Assembly: GCA_948099385.1 (NCBI GenBank)
Contig: CANUEZ040000116.1
Coordinates: 16,626,001 to 16,690,000, forward strand
Source of the DNA: Fasciola hepatica
Taxonomy: Eukaryota > Platyhelminthes > Trematoda > Plagiorchiida > Fasciolidae
Length of the DNA stretch: 64,000 nt
Reading direction: 5' to 3'
The notes below the pieces were generated by a model. The model was not told the origin of the DNA, ran no database searches, and saw only the letters and a program-made list of their open reading frames with translations. Made by a program: the position numbers and the translations under genes. Of the stretch, positions 11,835-23,935 are shown piece by piece. Numbering within the stretch: position 1 is the first letter of the stretch; each line of letters begins with the position of its first letter.

Positions 11835-14800
11835 TTTTCAGTTGTTTATGGGGATCGGGAAGTCAACAGACAGGCCATACAGCATTCGCGCCACTGGACC
11901 CAGTACTGAGCCATATCTCTCAGAGTCTCTAACCCACGGCAATCCTAATTTCTTGGGCCCCAACCAGGAGGGTGGGAAGCACCAACCGAAGTCAAAGCCC
12001 AGACTAACTTCTTCATGCCCCTGGGCCAAGTCATAGCCTGAGCGTCACGCCATTTCTTCCAGTCTTGCCCAACACGTGCAAAAAGAGCACGAAAGGGTGA
12101 ACGGTGGGTAGGCACAAGCACAACGTGCCCGGGCCATCGGAGGTGGTGTAGAGCGTTTATTTCTGTCAGGGGACGACTATCAGCGTCGAACACACAACGA
12201 CGAACCTCCTCATTGCTCACTCGATGTTCCCACCAGACACGAGAAATGCTTCGGAGCCACCGGTGGTCGATTACAGAAAGCCGCCGGGCATCACCAACGC
12301 GGAGGGTCTAGGTCTCGCAACCGTAAAGAAGAACACTGCAAAGTGTAGTATTGTACATCCTTCCTTTGGGAGAAAGCTGGATATCATTGGCGACACCGCA
12401 GATGACACAGGTTCGCGAAAGCTGCTCAGGCTCTCGCAATTCGTTATGTGATCTCCTCCCCATCATCAAGGTACTTAAAGCTATTGACTACCTCTGACCG
12501 ATCACCAGTAAGGGTGTGTAGGCACAGGCTCCTGCCAGTCTTGAACAAGCTCTTTGCACTTTGAGGGCTCAAAGTACATACCATTTCGGGACACCTCAAT
12601 CGTCAAGCAATTCATTGCGTGTTGAATTACCTATGCGCTGTCGCTCAGCAAGGCGATATCATCTGCGTACTCTAAGTCAGAGACTCTGCTCCCTGGGAGG
12701 GGCTCAATCCCACAGTTTGGAAGACCCGATAAAGCTTTCTGTAGGACATCCTCTGTAGCAAAGTTGAAAAGAAACGAGGATATTGGGTAGTATTGTCGTA
12801 CTTCATTGGAGACGCCAAAGGGTGGCAAAAGCTGGCCATAGGCCCTAACCCGACCTAAGGTATGAGAATACAACTCTTTGAGGGCCAACACATACTTTTC
12901 AGGTACACCGTTCCTTAACAAACAGTACCACAATACAGACCTAACGACGGGGCCAAAGGCCTCGCAAATGTCTAGAAACAAAGATTGTTGGCCTCTGGAA
13001 AGCGTAACCGTGCTCTAGCAACTGTCGGAGGGTGAAGATTTGATCGATGCATCCGCAACCGGTACGAAACCCAACCTGTTCCTCGCGAGTTAGCTCATCA
13101 CGCTTGTTGTATAACCTGCGTGGAATGACGGGCATTAACAGCTTAGACGCTACCGGGACTAGGCTTATATCCCTATAATTGGCGCACTCACTGAGCGAAC
13201 CCTTCTTGAAGATGGAGACAACGATCGATTACCTCCACAAGAAGGATCGTACTCGGGGTGCCAGACCTTGGAGAACTAAGCTTGAAGCTCTCAAACAAGC
13301 TGCATTCCACCATCTTTAAAAAGAGCGGGGGAAAGGTCAACGGAGTCCTGCGCTGGAGTTCCTTGCGGATCTCGGCCTCAGAAGGTGGATTTGTCGAAAC
13401 AGACCACGGGACGTGTGCCAAAACAGCTATGGGAGAGGCTAACGCTGATAGCCAGCTAAATGGTGCTTCAAAGTGCCCCGATCAGTGTAAAGACATCACT
13501 GCAGATTGTGGATAGGCAACCCTTCAGCTTCGCAAACCGTTTCGCTCACACCCAATGGCTTTCTACCAGTGACCCGGATGAGATAAAATAGCTTACGAGC
13601 ATTTCCCACAGCAGCAGCATGCTCCATCTCTGATGCCTTCTGAGACCACCAGATTTCGCGATCCCTACTTGAGGTGAGTTCACGTCTCGTTGTGAGCTGT
13701 GCTGCATTATGCTCACTTCCAGCCGGGATGGACTGGCCTGCATCGGGAGGGCGTAGGGACTCAGCAGAAATTCAGAGTGTAGCGACACAACGAGTGTGGT
13801 CAAAACTCACCTCTCCAGCAGAATAGAAATCACTGTTTATAAGCGGCCAGTGCTGTTTGATGTTATCTGGTGGCCATGATCCTAGCTTTTCAGCTAGAAC
13901 GTTTCGGAAACTTGAGAGACAAGACGGACTAGAAGGACAGCTGCTGCGTCGTACGTTTGGCCCACCGAAGAACATGGACAGCTTAGGGCAGACTAACGCG
14001 TGGTCGGAGTCAAGGAAATGCTCCAGTACGACCTGCGGTCTTGTAATGCAACCCTGCCATTTCTAGTTAATCCCGACGTGGTCTATCTGGGTCTATTGTT
14101 GACTCGAAGAGGGCTGGGGTCACGTGGCTTACTGGTGATTAGAACGTGTGAAGTTCGTACTGACAAGAAACAGGCGGTGGTCTAAACAAAGAGCCAACAA
14201 TCGTTCCCCGTTTTCTGAACGACAGGAATCGAGGTCAAAAAGGCCTCCCAAATGCGCCTCGTTCGAAGACAGCCGACCGACTCTAGCATTCTTGTCTCAA
14301 GCTAAAATCACGATATCGTCCCGTTTTGCTTTGTGTAGGAGGTCGTGAAACTGTTGGTAGAAGACTTCTCTGATTGTATTTGGACTTCAATATTGTGGGG
14401 ACATAAGCCGAGACGACGTTTGGCTAGTTTGCACAAACCTCTAAGTCTCATTGCGCACAAGCGGCTGCCAACTGGGATCCAGTCAAGTAGAGCAGCCTCA
14501 GCCTTCTCACTGGGAGCTACACCTACGCCAGCAAGACCAGCAGCTGCAGCCTCAGGGTCCCCAGGCAAACGCAGATGAAACTTTACAGGACTGGATGGGA
14601 GCACCAATTAAATGACCGAGCTGGAGTCTTGGATGCGAGTCTCTTGAATACAACACACTTCGATGGCAAGGGTCTCCAGCGTACGAGCTACACATGACTG
14701 TTGTCCTATACGCATCAGCTTTCGCACATTAAATGTGACCAGTTTAAAAGGAAGCCTGGAGCGAAGAAGGGCATCAATTGATGGAAGCGGATTCGGTGAA

Positions 14801-15060
14801 ACTTGGATGGTGGACGAAGGTGGACGCGAGAGAACAGGAAGAGGACTTCCTTCAGAGACATCACCGCGAGTACGGCCGACTGCAGCTCCCGAAGAATATT
14901 AAAATGCCAGTGTGCGGGAATGAGGTGTGGAATTAAACAGATCAATCTGGGTGCACGGAGTGACAAGACCAGTGTGAGCATGTTTATCGAAAGTAACCAG
15001 CGTGTAGTAAGACACCCATCGGTTTCATTGTTGTTGACGTTGTGGGCTACTGTACTACTG
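11835..15060 (-). mobile_element. RTE-like non-LTR retrotransposon with endonuclease and RT, decayed
   Basis: On the minus strand, domains follow in the order expected of an APE-endonuclease LINE. An N-terminal endonuclease region lies at about 14930-14310 (motifs LVTFNVRKLMRIGQQ and SRLCAMRL). A linker lies at 13975-13550 (motif IKQHWPLINSDFYSAGEVSF), and RT fingers at 13420-12950 (EEQVGFRTGCGCIDQIFTLR). The palm (12981-12631) has the catalytic LEYADDIALL at about 12655-12675. A C-terminal region at 12490-11850 ends in the RTE-type LRWPGHV motif and GWGPRN. Frameshifts and stops break it into at least six frames, so it cannot be active. The 3' end is near 11835 and the 5' limit is uncertain. 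The clade name rests on the C-terminal LRWxGHV motif. Confidence 0.85.
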
Positions 15061-15364
15061 GGTGGCCCAGTTCAGAGTATGCATTTTTATTCGAGGATGC
15101 AGCTCTAGCCTTTGTGCAACCAAGCACATCCTGCAAGGCAGCGGTGTTAGTTCAGATGAGCCGGTACCCAATTGTACGGTTCATTCGCCTCTTTCGGGAA
15201 CATCTGGGAGCGGGTGACTGGTTGCTCGGTTCATAGGCCCTTCGGATGAGGCCAAACATCTTGGGTGTCCTTTACACCCCTCCAGCACAGATGCCGGTGA
15301 GCTTCGTGTGGTACGCTTCATACGCCACCCATGGTTGGTTTGGAATTAGGATTTAGCCACATCC

Positions 15365-18310
15365 CCAAAACTGACTACTAGTTTAGAATGTGTCAACCAT
15401 GACAAGGAAGTACTAATTCTTCACAGGTCCGGCGCAGTCTACATGAATTCGTAACCAATGCGCAGAAGGTTAAGACCATGTGTGAATCTCACATTTCACA
15501 GGTGCTTTGGTCGCTAGCACGCATTGCTTGCACCGGCGGACAAGTTCAACAATGTCTGAGTCAATGTTAGACCAGTAGGCGTAGAAGCACGCGATGGCCT
15601 CCTTTCGTGCCATCCTTGGATGGCCCCTGTGTAGCTGGTGAAGGACCTTCGTTCCAAAGCATTGGGGAATTACCACACGGTGGGACAGAATCAGACAGTC
15701 ACTTACAAATGTGAGTGCTTCTTCTGTCCGTAGAACTTCCGAATTTCAGGATCCTTAATGTTGGCTGGCCAGGCTTCTCGTAAGTATGACATGAGGCGTT
15801 GCAGTAGTGGGGTCAATTTGAGTTGCTTTGCAGACAGAACCGAAAGTTACTGGCGGATTGCGTATGGAAAACGTGAAATACGTTTTCGACATCTGCGTCC
15901 ACATTTATCACTGAAACGATCTCGTCGTTATCTGGTTGACTTTGTGAGTTTGTAGCTATCAGGCGTGATAAGGCAACAGCATGTCCGAGGCTATCTGTTC
16001 GTATGTTCTGTATGCTAAAATCCAACCAAATTAGTATTGTAGCCCAGAGAGGTAGTCTGTTTGCCGTTTGGACAGGTACGCCTGTTTTCGAGGAGGAAAT
16101 AGTGAGTAACGGTCTATGGTCTGTGCATAATGTAAGATGGCGTCCGCATAACATTTTGTGAAGCTTTAAACGGCGAAAATTAAAGCCAGCAATTCTTTTT
16201 CGATCGGAATGAATTTCTTTCAGCAGTGGCCAGTACGCGAGACATGTAACATACTGCTTTCTGACTAAAATCTGGAAATTTATGTAGTAAAACTGCACTT
16301 ATGCCGTAGTCACTAGCATCTGCAGCAACAACGATAGGGAGTTTCGGATTGCATTGCGTTAACACAAGATCAGATGCAAGTATTTTCTTGATCTTCTCAA
16401 ACGCGTCTCGGCAGTGTGATGACCAAAACCATTCAGTGTCTTTCTTCAAGATATCATTTAAAGGTACAAAATTGTTGTAATAATTTAGCACGCCTAGGAA
16501 AGACTGAAGCCTCGTCTTGTTAGCAGAAGCTGGAAAATTTTGGATTGTAGCTATCTTAGTTGGGTCGAAACGCCGACCGTTCTCATCTACCATAGCCCCA
16601 AGTTAACTGATATGCGATAGCCGAAACACACATCTTTGCATCTGAAGACTGAAACCGTATGACTGGACGCGCCTGAAAGCCTCGTCCAAATGTACTCCAT
16701 GTTCATCCCCGGAAGTACTGACAACAATGGTATCGTCCGTGTACGCCAAGGTGTAGGACAGACCGCTCCGCAATGTTCATTATTTGTTGGAAAAATGCTG
16801 GTGCACATTTAACGCCGAAAGGAAGCCGATTATACGGTTACAACCGGCTATGAGTGTCAATTGTCAAGTGCTTTGCAGGAATCTTCCACTTCTACTTGCA
16901 GACAAGCATCCGAGAAGTCGAGTTCAGAAAAAACGTCCTTCATTTAGTTTGGCAAAAAGATCCTCAGGGATCGGGAGTGGGTACGGATGCGTCTGGAGTG
17001 CTTCGTTCAAACCGGTTGAGAAATCGCCACGGATGGGCCCAGCGCTATTGGCCTTCCTAATGCCTACCATTGAAGAGACCCAGGAAGAATAGGTGACTTC
17101 GCTTATTACTTTTAACTGTTCCAAACGATCTAACTGGGCGTCGATTTGTGGGGTGGCTGCATCGGAAAGAGGTCTTTTAGGACGAAAAATGGGTGTGCTC
17201 TCCGGAAGGATGAACAAAGTTATTTTTGCTTTTGTGCATTAGCGTAAACCGGGTTTGAAAATGTCTGAATGTTTTGCTTCTAATGCTGACACAAAGTCTT
17301 GCTATGATTTTAATTTGACAGTTGCAACGTCAATAGTGGATGAAAAAGGTGGTAAAGATGGGTTGGGTGAATTGCTAACTGAACTAATAGGGACATCCCA
17401 AAGATGCAGTTGTTCTAACTAGTCGATTCCTAGTAGGTTCAGGTCATTTGACGATGCAACGAATGAAATAAAAATCCACATTACAACTCACTAACAAATG
17501 AAATGGGTTGTCCCGGGGCATTGCGAGCTGGACGGCTCGTGGGTTCAAGTGTGGGGTTGCCAATCCTCCGCCAGGTAGATTTCGAAATGATGGCAACGTC
17601 CGAAACGGTTTCCATTTGCAGGGACACAGAAAAAGCATTATGCCAAAGGATGATGTATTTTCTACACTGACGTATTGTTTCGTAGAACGTAGTAAACGCA
17701 CGGTTAGATTGTCCTCCGAATCAAATTTGACTGCGTTCGATAGCGACCAGTTCGCCTGCGTATTTCCGCACAACAATCTTCCTTATGTCCCCATCTCATC
17801 ACAATGTTCGCAATTCTGCTGCCGGAACTGACAAATCCCACACGTAATGCCACGCATCACAAAACCAGCAAGCTGAAGGTAGCCGTCCGTCTTAGCCGCT
17901 GATGCCCAGAGCATTTGTGAGTCTTTCTTTAGGTTTACCAGTCTGAGGTGGTGAGATCTTGCAAGGAACACGAGTCTTCTGTGTCTAGTCGAGCAAACAG
18001 ACGGGTTCTGATATCACTGTCAATGTGAGACGTTAGGCCTGAGACAAGAATCAGTAATTTAAATTAATCACTAGTCTATTGTTTTAACTGAAATCTCTCG
18101 CACTCACGATTTACTCTGACTGCATATGTAACGATATCCTCATCTGTTTGTCTGATGATCTTTAACCGGTTGTGACTAGTATCGAATATTGATGCTCGCA
18201 CGCCGAAGATAGTCACGATATGTGAAACAGTCTCATTCAGAGTGAGATCTCGTGGATATTTCGGTAAAATGTATTTGCAATACTGGGTGTGTTCTGGTGT
18301 GCCCATTTCT
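15365..18310 (-). mobile_element. Gypsy (Ty3-type) LTR retrotransposon internal region, decayed
   Basis: The minus-strand order is gag-like (18306-18076), then a CCHC-like zinc knuckle relic at about 17820-17780 (CEHC followed by a Cys, with Thr where His is expected). RT fingers follow at 17217-16924 (FRPKRPLSDAATPQIDAQL). The RT palm has YTDD at 16732-16743. The connection (QSFLGVLNYYNNFVP) and RNase H start (VAADASDYGISAVLL) lie at 16593-16180, and the RNase H continuation (CTDHRPLLTI) at 16298-15813. Next is the integrase zinc-binding region (15676-15470, HRGHPRMARK and CKQC), then the opening of the integrase core (VDCAGPVKN) near 15430. The core is cut off at about 15365. Stops and frameshifts are frequent. 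No LTRs were identified. It is dead sequence. Confidence 0.88.
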
Positions 18311-20960
18311 GCATCACAACACGAACTTTGACTGCCTCATTTCTCGGATTCTAAAAACAGTCTCTCCTGTGTTAGCTTTAAGGCGGTCGTTTGAAGAAGT
18401 GCGCTGCTAAAGTCCATCCATTTCCAACTGTGACCGATCGCCAACGGAATCCGCCAAAACTCCCATTGTCAATATATCGAATAACCTAGTAAACATAAGT
18501 TCTTAAGTTCCGTTCTTGACAGAAATTCCCCCCCCCCCCCCCCCAAATAACACGTTTTTGCCAGTCATGGTAATCTGTGAGGTCCATGTATACACATGTC
18601 CACACAAAACTGTCGAATACCAATTCCGCGTACCACAGTCATTGTGCATTCTGTCAGTCAGATGCGAGTGTCAAAAAATAGAATTCAAAACCCGCGGCCG
18701 TAGTCGGAACAGTTCGGTTGGGCCGGGACGCTGAACGCACATGTTCGGATTCCAGGCTATTTGTCACGTGAAAAACAGCTTAGCGTCAACAATGCGCGCT
18801 GACCTAGTGAGTCACCAATCGGTCCCAGAATGGTCAATTTCGGTGAAACTACCTTAGACAGACTACGGCGAGATTAAAGGGTTGACAGACCTCAAGAGTA
18901 CATGCACATGCATACAACATGCACTTTATCAGTGTTTACATGATCTGACGTGGTGCGGCATACAAACAGCACTTGGGTACGACAACAGAACTACTATCAT
19001 TGGTGAAACAGAGACCCACTCGCAAGCATAATCCGAGTTCACAATCGAACACTGGACTATCTAAAATCCCCTTCAGAATAGGTTTCTTAGTAAGCGCCGG
19101 AATGACGAGAATCATCGCCAAACACAATGATTATTCATCAGAAGACTTTGACTCTATCAACGCTGCTTCAATAAGACCACGATCGAGATTTATAAGATTG
19201 GACCTCATCACAACAAATCAGTCCCGCTCTGTTACTATTTTTCGTCATGATTTCAACTTTTTTTAAGAATGTGTTATCGGTTAGCCTTAGCTCCCGGCAA
19301 TCCTGTTTCTCTTGGATGAAATATGACTGCTCGAGATGATCGGGAATTTCAGTGGAAAGCAAATCCCTGCCAGATCAAAGGTCAGTAAATGTGAAAAACG
19401 AACAAATGAATTGAGACATCTGACAATCTGCCCTTCCGGATATGAACACTGGAGCACCGGGGCCCTTATTTTCGTTTGTTGAACGTGAAAAGAAGTACGC
19501 TGTAACGGAAAACAACGCGCTTGATCGCATATCATCTCAGTTAGTATTCCCAAATTGCGAACGCGCGTGTTCACACGTTTCCGTCCATTAAACCAACCGA
19601 GTCTGAGATCGTAGAACACAAATGTTACAAGAGAAAAATGGTTGATCGAGATGTTTCAGTTCTTTCACAATGGTTTTCAATGCGTCCTGGCAACAAACAG
19701 CGATCGCCCAAAGGTTAAAAAGAGAAGAGATCCAGTCAAGTTGACATTCGAGACAAAATAGGAAGAAGACTGAGTGAAAATAGGGTATCGCATATTGGTC
19801 TCTCCCCTTCCCGATTCGAGAGCATTTGTGTACAGTTATGAAATGGAAAAATTACTTCCCAGGACCAATGTTACCAACAAGTAGTTACGGGTGGGGAGAA
19901 CGGAAAACGAGATCAGATGAAAAAAGAACTCATACGGAAAATGATCGATCATATCAGAAGAGTAAAACTCGCCCTTATTCGTAATCGAATATGGTGGGGG
20001 AAAATGCTGTGCTGGAGACTGAGGTGCAAAAAAGACACCGTAAAAAACCGACCCCGGGAGGAAAGAAACGAGACGGGAATCCGCCGAATACGAGAGTAGT
20101 GAAAGAAGCAAAAAAAGGAACAAATCGCACCTGAGAGCAGTGTTCTCGAGCGTTCAAAAGAAAAAAAATCGTTCCCTGTGTGACAGCAGATGCGCGGGTG
20201 ATGGCTTGCAATCAAAGCACACGAAGCATCAACTTGACCTGACAAGACTTGAAGAGAACCTGAATGCAAGAATTTTTGCCCAACTGTACAATACTGAGAG
20301 GTGAGGGGGTCACATTTACAAGGAATTTGGATGTATGTGAAAAATTATTACTATGGGAATATCGAAGACGTAAAAAAACAACCAGGTTAAGTGAGCGAAA
20401 AGAAGAGACAAGCACCAAAAGAGAAAAAAATGTTAATAGCTCATCACACCAGAGCAGATTCCAAGGAATGAATGAATGGAGCCAACATATTAATTCTCAT
20501 CATACTGCTAAGACGGTTATTAGTATTATAGTTCTCAGTTGACCGTTTGCCAGCTAGGGTGTTACTGACCATGACCGTGAGACGAACGGCGGAAGGAGGC
20601 AGTGGGGTGAAACACACTCATCAGTGGTCATACAAGTTGTAGCAAGGCGTAAACGAACCTGAGGAACACACATGTTCATTTATGAACTGGACGGAAGGGC
20701 GTTCAAACAGAGAAATTGGAAGTGTACGGTACAAATCCATGCCCATGACTGGTTCGTTTCATGCATGAATGCACGTATGTTCGTGTTTGAATGAATATAA
20801 AAGTGGATTAGAAGAACAGGGCATCTCCAGAACTGAATGTGATAGTTCAAAAATAGCGAAGTGAATAAAAGGACGTCAGCATGACCACGGGGGAAAGATT
20901 CAGGTAAATCCAGTGTACGTAAGGAAGTTTGATATTATGTGAAGCATACTCGATGTTAGC
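18311..20960. other. Non-coding stretch, no gene supported
   Basis: No recognisable coding frame. A C17 homopolymer lies at 18528-18544. The plus strand is purine-rich with A-runs from about 19900 to 20440. It lies just downstream of the HMG-box gene. Confidence 0.5.
18528..18544. repeat. Poly-C tract
   Basis: Seventeen consecutive C residues; a similar tract occurs at 57579-57596. Confidence 0.97.
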
Positions 20961-20966
20961 TTTATT
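20961..20966 (-). promoter_or_regulatory. Polyadenylation signal AATAAA, HMG-box gene
   Basis: The plus strand reads TTTATT, so the minus strand carries canonical AATAAA about 267 nt past the TGA stop at 21233-21235. Spacing is normal for a compact 3' UTR. No transcript data are available. Confidence 0.55.
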
Positions 20967-21232
20967 ATAGTCTTGTAACGGTGATGATTATTATTAATCA
21001 TAATAGCTGCATATCAGTGCTGTCTGGCGCACGTGATCAGTGCGAAGGGAGTTCTGAGACAGGATTATGAAAATGTATCATAGCCGAAAGAGAACGAGAG
21101 TAGGAGAGGGGGGGGGGCGGGAGATAAAAGGCCACAGAGATAGAGAACAGTTCAAAACTCGTACGTTTCCTGAATAAACAGTGAACGAACGACGCGACGG
21201 AGTAGAATACACGGAAGAGAAAGGAAAGTCGT
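20967..21232 (-). other. Inferred 3' UTR of the HMG-box gene
   Basis: Sequence between the stop codon and the AATAAA signal. It contains a G8 run on the plus strand near 21109-21116 and no open frame of note. The assignment depends on the polyadenylation signal being used. Confidence 0.5.
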
Positions 21233-23911
21233 TCACACAATAACAGGCCACTCCGGTTTGATAACAAACAAACTAGATTTGTCCAGTGCATCCAAATCAG
21301 CCAACGGGGAAACCGCGTAGATCGAGTGTTCAACGGACGATGGGGAGCAGGACGAAGAGCATGATAGTGAGCGGCGAAGGAAATCCGAATGATGGTCGTA
21401 GCTGTGAGCTGAAGACTGATGAAAACCGGACGGCTCCTCATCGATCGGATCCAATCCTGGTGGTGAGGTCGGTCTCGATAGATCGTGACTACGATCTTTC
21501 TCATTGGAATCGAAAACTGAATCTGCCAGTTGATCGTCCGATGCCGAAAAGGTGCCGGGAAGAAATGTGGTTATATCGATTGAATTCATCATGGCATCAA
21601 AACTCGTATCGAATTGTTCATCCTCCGTTGACATGGGGAATTCGGTGGTCGGGGTCTGGGCACCAACACCAGACGTAGCAGCAATAGCAGTGGCGGCGTC
21701 CAGCTCATGCATAGTAACCGCACCCGGGGTAGCTGTGGTTTCCGGATTGGAGGAGCATGGCGATGGACTGGATTTGACCACATCAACAGTCAAAGGGGGA
21801 AGTGGTGCGGTGAAGCCGATTGGATTGGTCATACTGTAAGACAGCACAGTGTGTGACGTGAGGGGACGTATGTGATTTCCAACGTTTGTCTGTGTATTCC
21901 CATCGTTACCGGACCATGGGACGCCCGAACCGTCAAGCATGGTAGCACCGAAAACCGAGTCATTTGACAAATACACATCATCTTCTTCCATTTTGACAAA
22001 TGTGGAGTTTGTTTCGACGATTCCCCCGGAAGGGGACTGTTCCACTTTCATGTCTAATTGACTCACGCGAATCGAACCGTAGTTCGATTTCGGCGCACAG
22101 GCGTAACCTCGGGCCTCGACTAGCATTTCATTCTCTCCTTCATCGACCTCAAACTGTTCGTCATCCACGTCCGGTTTCAGTATTGCTTGTGAACAGTCAG
22201 ACCGATAACGCTGATGAATTGGAAGAAAAGTATCGTTCGATTGTGGCGATAACGCAGCGGAACTAGGTGAGTGAGACGTGGTCGGAGAAAATTCATCCGA
22301 TTGCATGCCAGACTGTCCGATCAAATGATGTTCTGTGGCGCGCACAGTTCGTCCGATTACATTCATCAATTTTACCGGTTGAAGAACTTGGATCGAAGCC
22401 ATACTGGAAGAATTCGATCGGCCGACTACATAGGTTGTGGTCTCACTTGATTTGGGCCCTGTGGCCACATAAACTCTTCGTCCAGCTAACAGATTACCTG
22501 AACTTGTACCATTCCCAGTAACAGCATAGTTGGACTGAATTGGGATAGGCTGCATCTGACCCAAATTGCCTAGTGCTTGAATCACAGTTGTTCCTGGTGG
22601 TAGTGCAAGAATTAAATCTTCGTTCGGTCTGGAGCCGTCATTATCCAGTTTCACGTAGAAAGGAGTTAGGACTTGAGATTGAGCGTGTGCTTGATGATAC
22701 GGCATTTGACCGATGAGAATCGGATGCGTGGCACCGGAGTCCACCTCATCCATTGCTTCAAAACACGTGGCAGATCGCTGAGTAACAGACGATGTAGACG
22801 ACGCGCAGGACGAGGCATTGGAAGACGGCATCAAATAGACTAATTCCGGTGTAGTCGGACTTTCCATGCGTGGACTTGTCACACTGAACGGACTCATTGA
22901 TCCGCTGTGGGCAGAAAAGAAACGCTGTCGTGTGTGGTGTTCATTTACTTGTGATACATGTGATTGTTGCTGTGGTTGCTGTTGTTGTTGCGATTGTGGT
23001 CGGATTGGGATAAGTTGTATCTTGCGTCGAAACGGAGATGATCTTGTTCCACCGGTTGGAACTGAGGCGAGCGATTTCGCTGGCGAGAGTAGATCTCCCA
23101 CTGCAGGAGAAGATGCCGACGACGATGAGGAACTGTTTATTCCTGAGGCATAGGCCGAGTCACAAGACCCGATGTGGAATGGATCTGTGGATGAAGTGGA
23201 AATGGATCGTACTGATCCTGAGACCGGACAAGATAAGGACGGAGTCATTAGAGGTGGCAGGACGGAGGAAAGACTTTGGGCCGCGGTTTTGTATGAGCCC
23301 GCAGTGCTTATGGTAACTGAGCAACCGGATCCGGTATTCTGACGTTTTGGTTCCAAACGCGTAAACACCGTTTTCACAGATCCCTTCGGTGGGCTGATCA
23401 GGCGAACATTGGATTCCATTGAGATCTTCTGACCGAGGTGTGGAAAAGAGATACCAGTAGTCACGGTCGACTGTGTGCCATTTGGACGTGGTCGAATCGT
23501 CAGTATGGTGCCACTTAAATCGCGATCTTTCAGTTGAGAACTATTTGCAAGGCGTATGCACTCAGTGTCCCGTGCGAGGATCTTGTTGGTGCTCATCCGA
23601 GGCATTTCACTGACAGTGGTTGAATTCGTCCCAGACACTAAACATGTGGATGCGTTCGGAACGGCAGACACAACGTTGCTGTTCATCGCGGTCGACTGAC
23701 CGTTCAATGGAACACGTTTTTTCGGTTGATATTTATAGTTCGGAAATTCCAGCTGATGAATTTTTACCAATCGACTTGCCTCATCATCATACTGATTACG
23801 CAATCGCAACGGCACGGTACGCCATAAATCACCCAGTTGTTGACTGATCACTGAGTTCGATGCATCGCTGAACACTCTGAGCACATTTCGTCGGATATGC
23901 TGAGCAAAGAG
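21233..23911 (-). CDS. SOX-like HMG-box transcription factor, terminal exon
   Basis: A single 893-codon open exon ending in TGA. It begins after a strong acceptor (CTCTCTCGCTCGCAG at the intron end). The first 66 residues complete an HMG box: LFAQHIRRNVLRV, then SNSVISQQLGDLW, and the closing NYKYQPKKR, which is typical of SOX boxes (YKYxPxxK). Such proteins bind the DNA minor groove in the nucleus. The remaining roughly 825 residues are low-complexity: Ser-rich (about 23100-23135), Gln-rich (about 22964-23000), an acidic patch (DVDDEQFEVDEGENE, about 22130-22175), and an acidic-hydrophobic C-terminal part (FDAMMNSIDITTFL, about 21555-21600) that could be an activation domain. The usual SOX Trp after FMV is Phe here, so it is divergent. 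The open frame extends 55 codons upstream of the acceptor, but that extension includes the polypyrimidine tract and is read as intron. Confidence 0.92.
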   Translation of the reverse strand, partial: LFAQHIRRNVLRVFSDASNSVISQQLGDLWRTVPLRLRNQYDDEASRLVKIHQLEFPNYKYQPKKRVPLNGQSTAMNSNVVSAVPNASTCLVSGTNSTTVSEMPRMSTNKILARDTECIRLANSSQLKDRDLSGTILTIRPRPNGTQSTVTTGISFPHLGQKISMESNVRLISPPKGSVKTVFTRLEPKRQNTGSGCSVTISTAGSYKTAAQSLSSVLPPLMTPSLSCPVSGSVRSISTSSTDPFHIGSCDSAYASGINSSSSSSASSPAVGDLLSPAKSLASVPTGGTRSSPFRRKIQLIPIRPQSQQQQQPQQQSHVSQVNEHHTRQRFFSAHSGSMSPFSVTSPRMESPTTPELVYLMPSSNASSCASSTSSVTQRSATCFEAMDEVDSGATHPILIGQMPYHQAHAQSQVLTPFYVKLDNDGSRPNEDLILALPPGTTVIQALGNLGQMQPIPIQSNYAVTGNGTSSGNLLAGRRVYVATGPKSSETTTYVVGRSNSSSMASIQVLQPVKLMNVIGRTVRATEHHLIGQSGMQSDEFSPTTSHSPSSAALSPQSNDTFLPIHQRYRSDCSQAILKPDVDDEQFEVDEGENEMLVEARGYACAPKSNYGSIRVSQLDMKVEQSPSGGIVETNSTFVKMEEDDVYLSNDSVFGATMLDGSGVPWSGNDGNTQTNVGNHIRPLTSHTVLSYSMTNPIGFTAPLPPLTVDVVKSSPSPCSSNPETTATPGAVTMHELDAATAIAATSGVGAQTPTTEFPMSTEDEQFDTSFDAMMNSIDITTFLPGTFSASDDQLADSVFDSNEKDRSHDLSRPTSPPGLDPIDEEPSGFHQSSAHSYDHHSDFLRRSLSCSSSCSPSSVEHSIYAVSPLADLDALDKSSLFVIKPEWPVIV

Positions 23912-23935
23912 CTGCGAGCGAGAGAGAGGAGTGGA
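23912..23935 (-). promoter_or_regulatory. 3' splice site of the HMG-box intron
   Basis: On the minus strand a pyrimidine-rich run (TTCCTCCACTCCTCTCTCTC) precedes CGCTCGCAG, then the exon begins CTC (Leu). The break falls inside the HMG box and is in phase 0 with the upstream exon. Confidence 0.85.

Noticed and set aside
21286..23316. Plus-strand open frames opposite the HMG-box terminal exon
   Set aside because: They are shadows of the coding strand; the peptides show no domain and the minus-strand reading is well supported.
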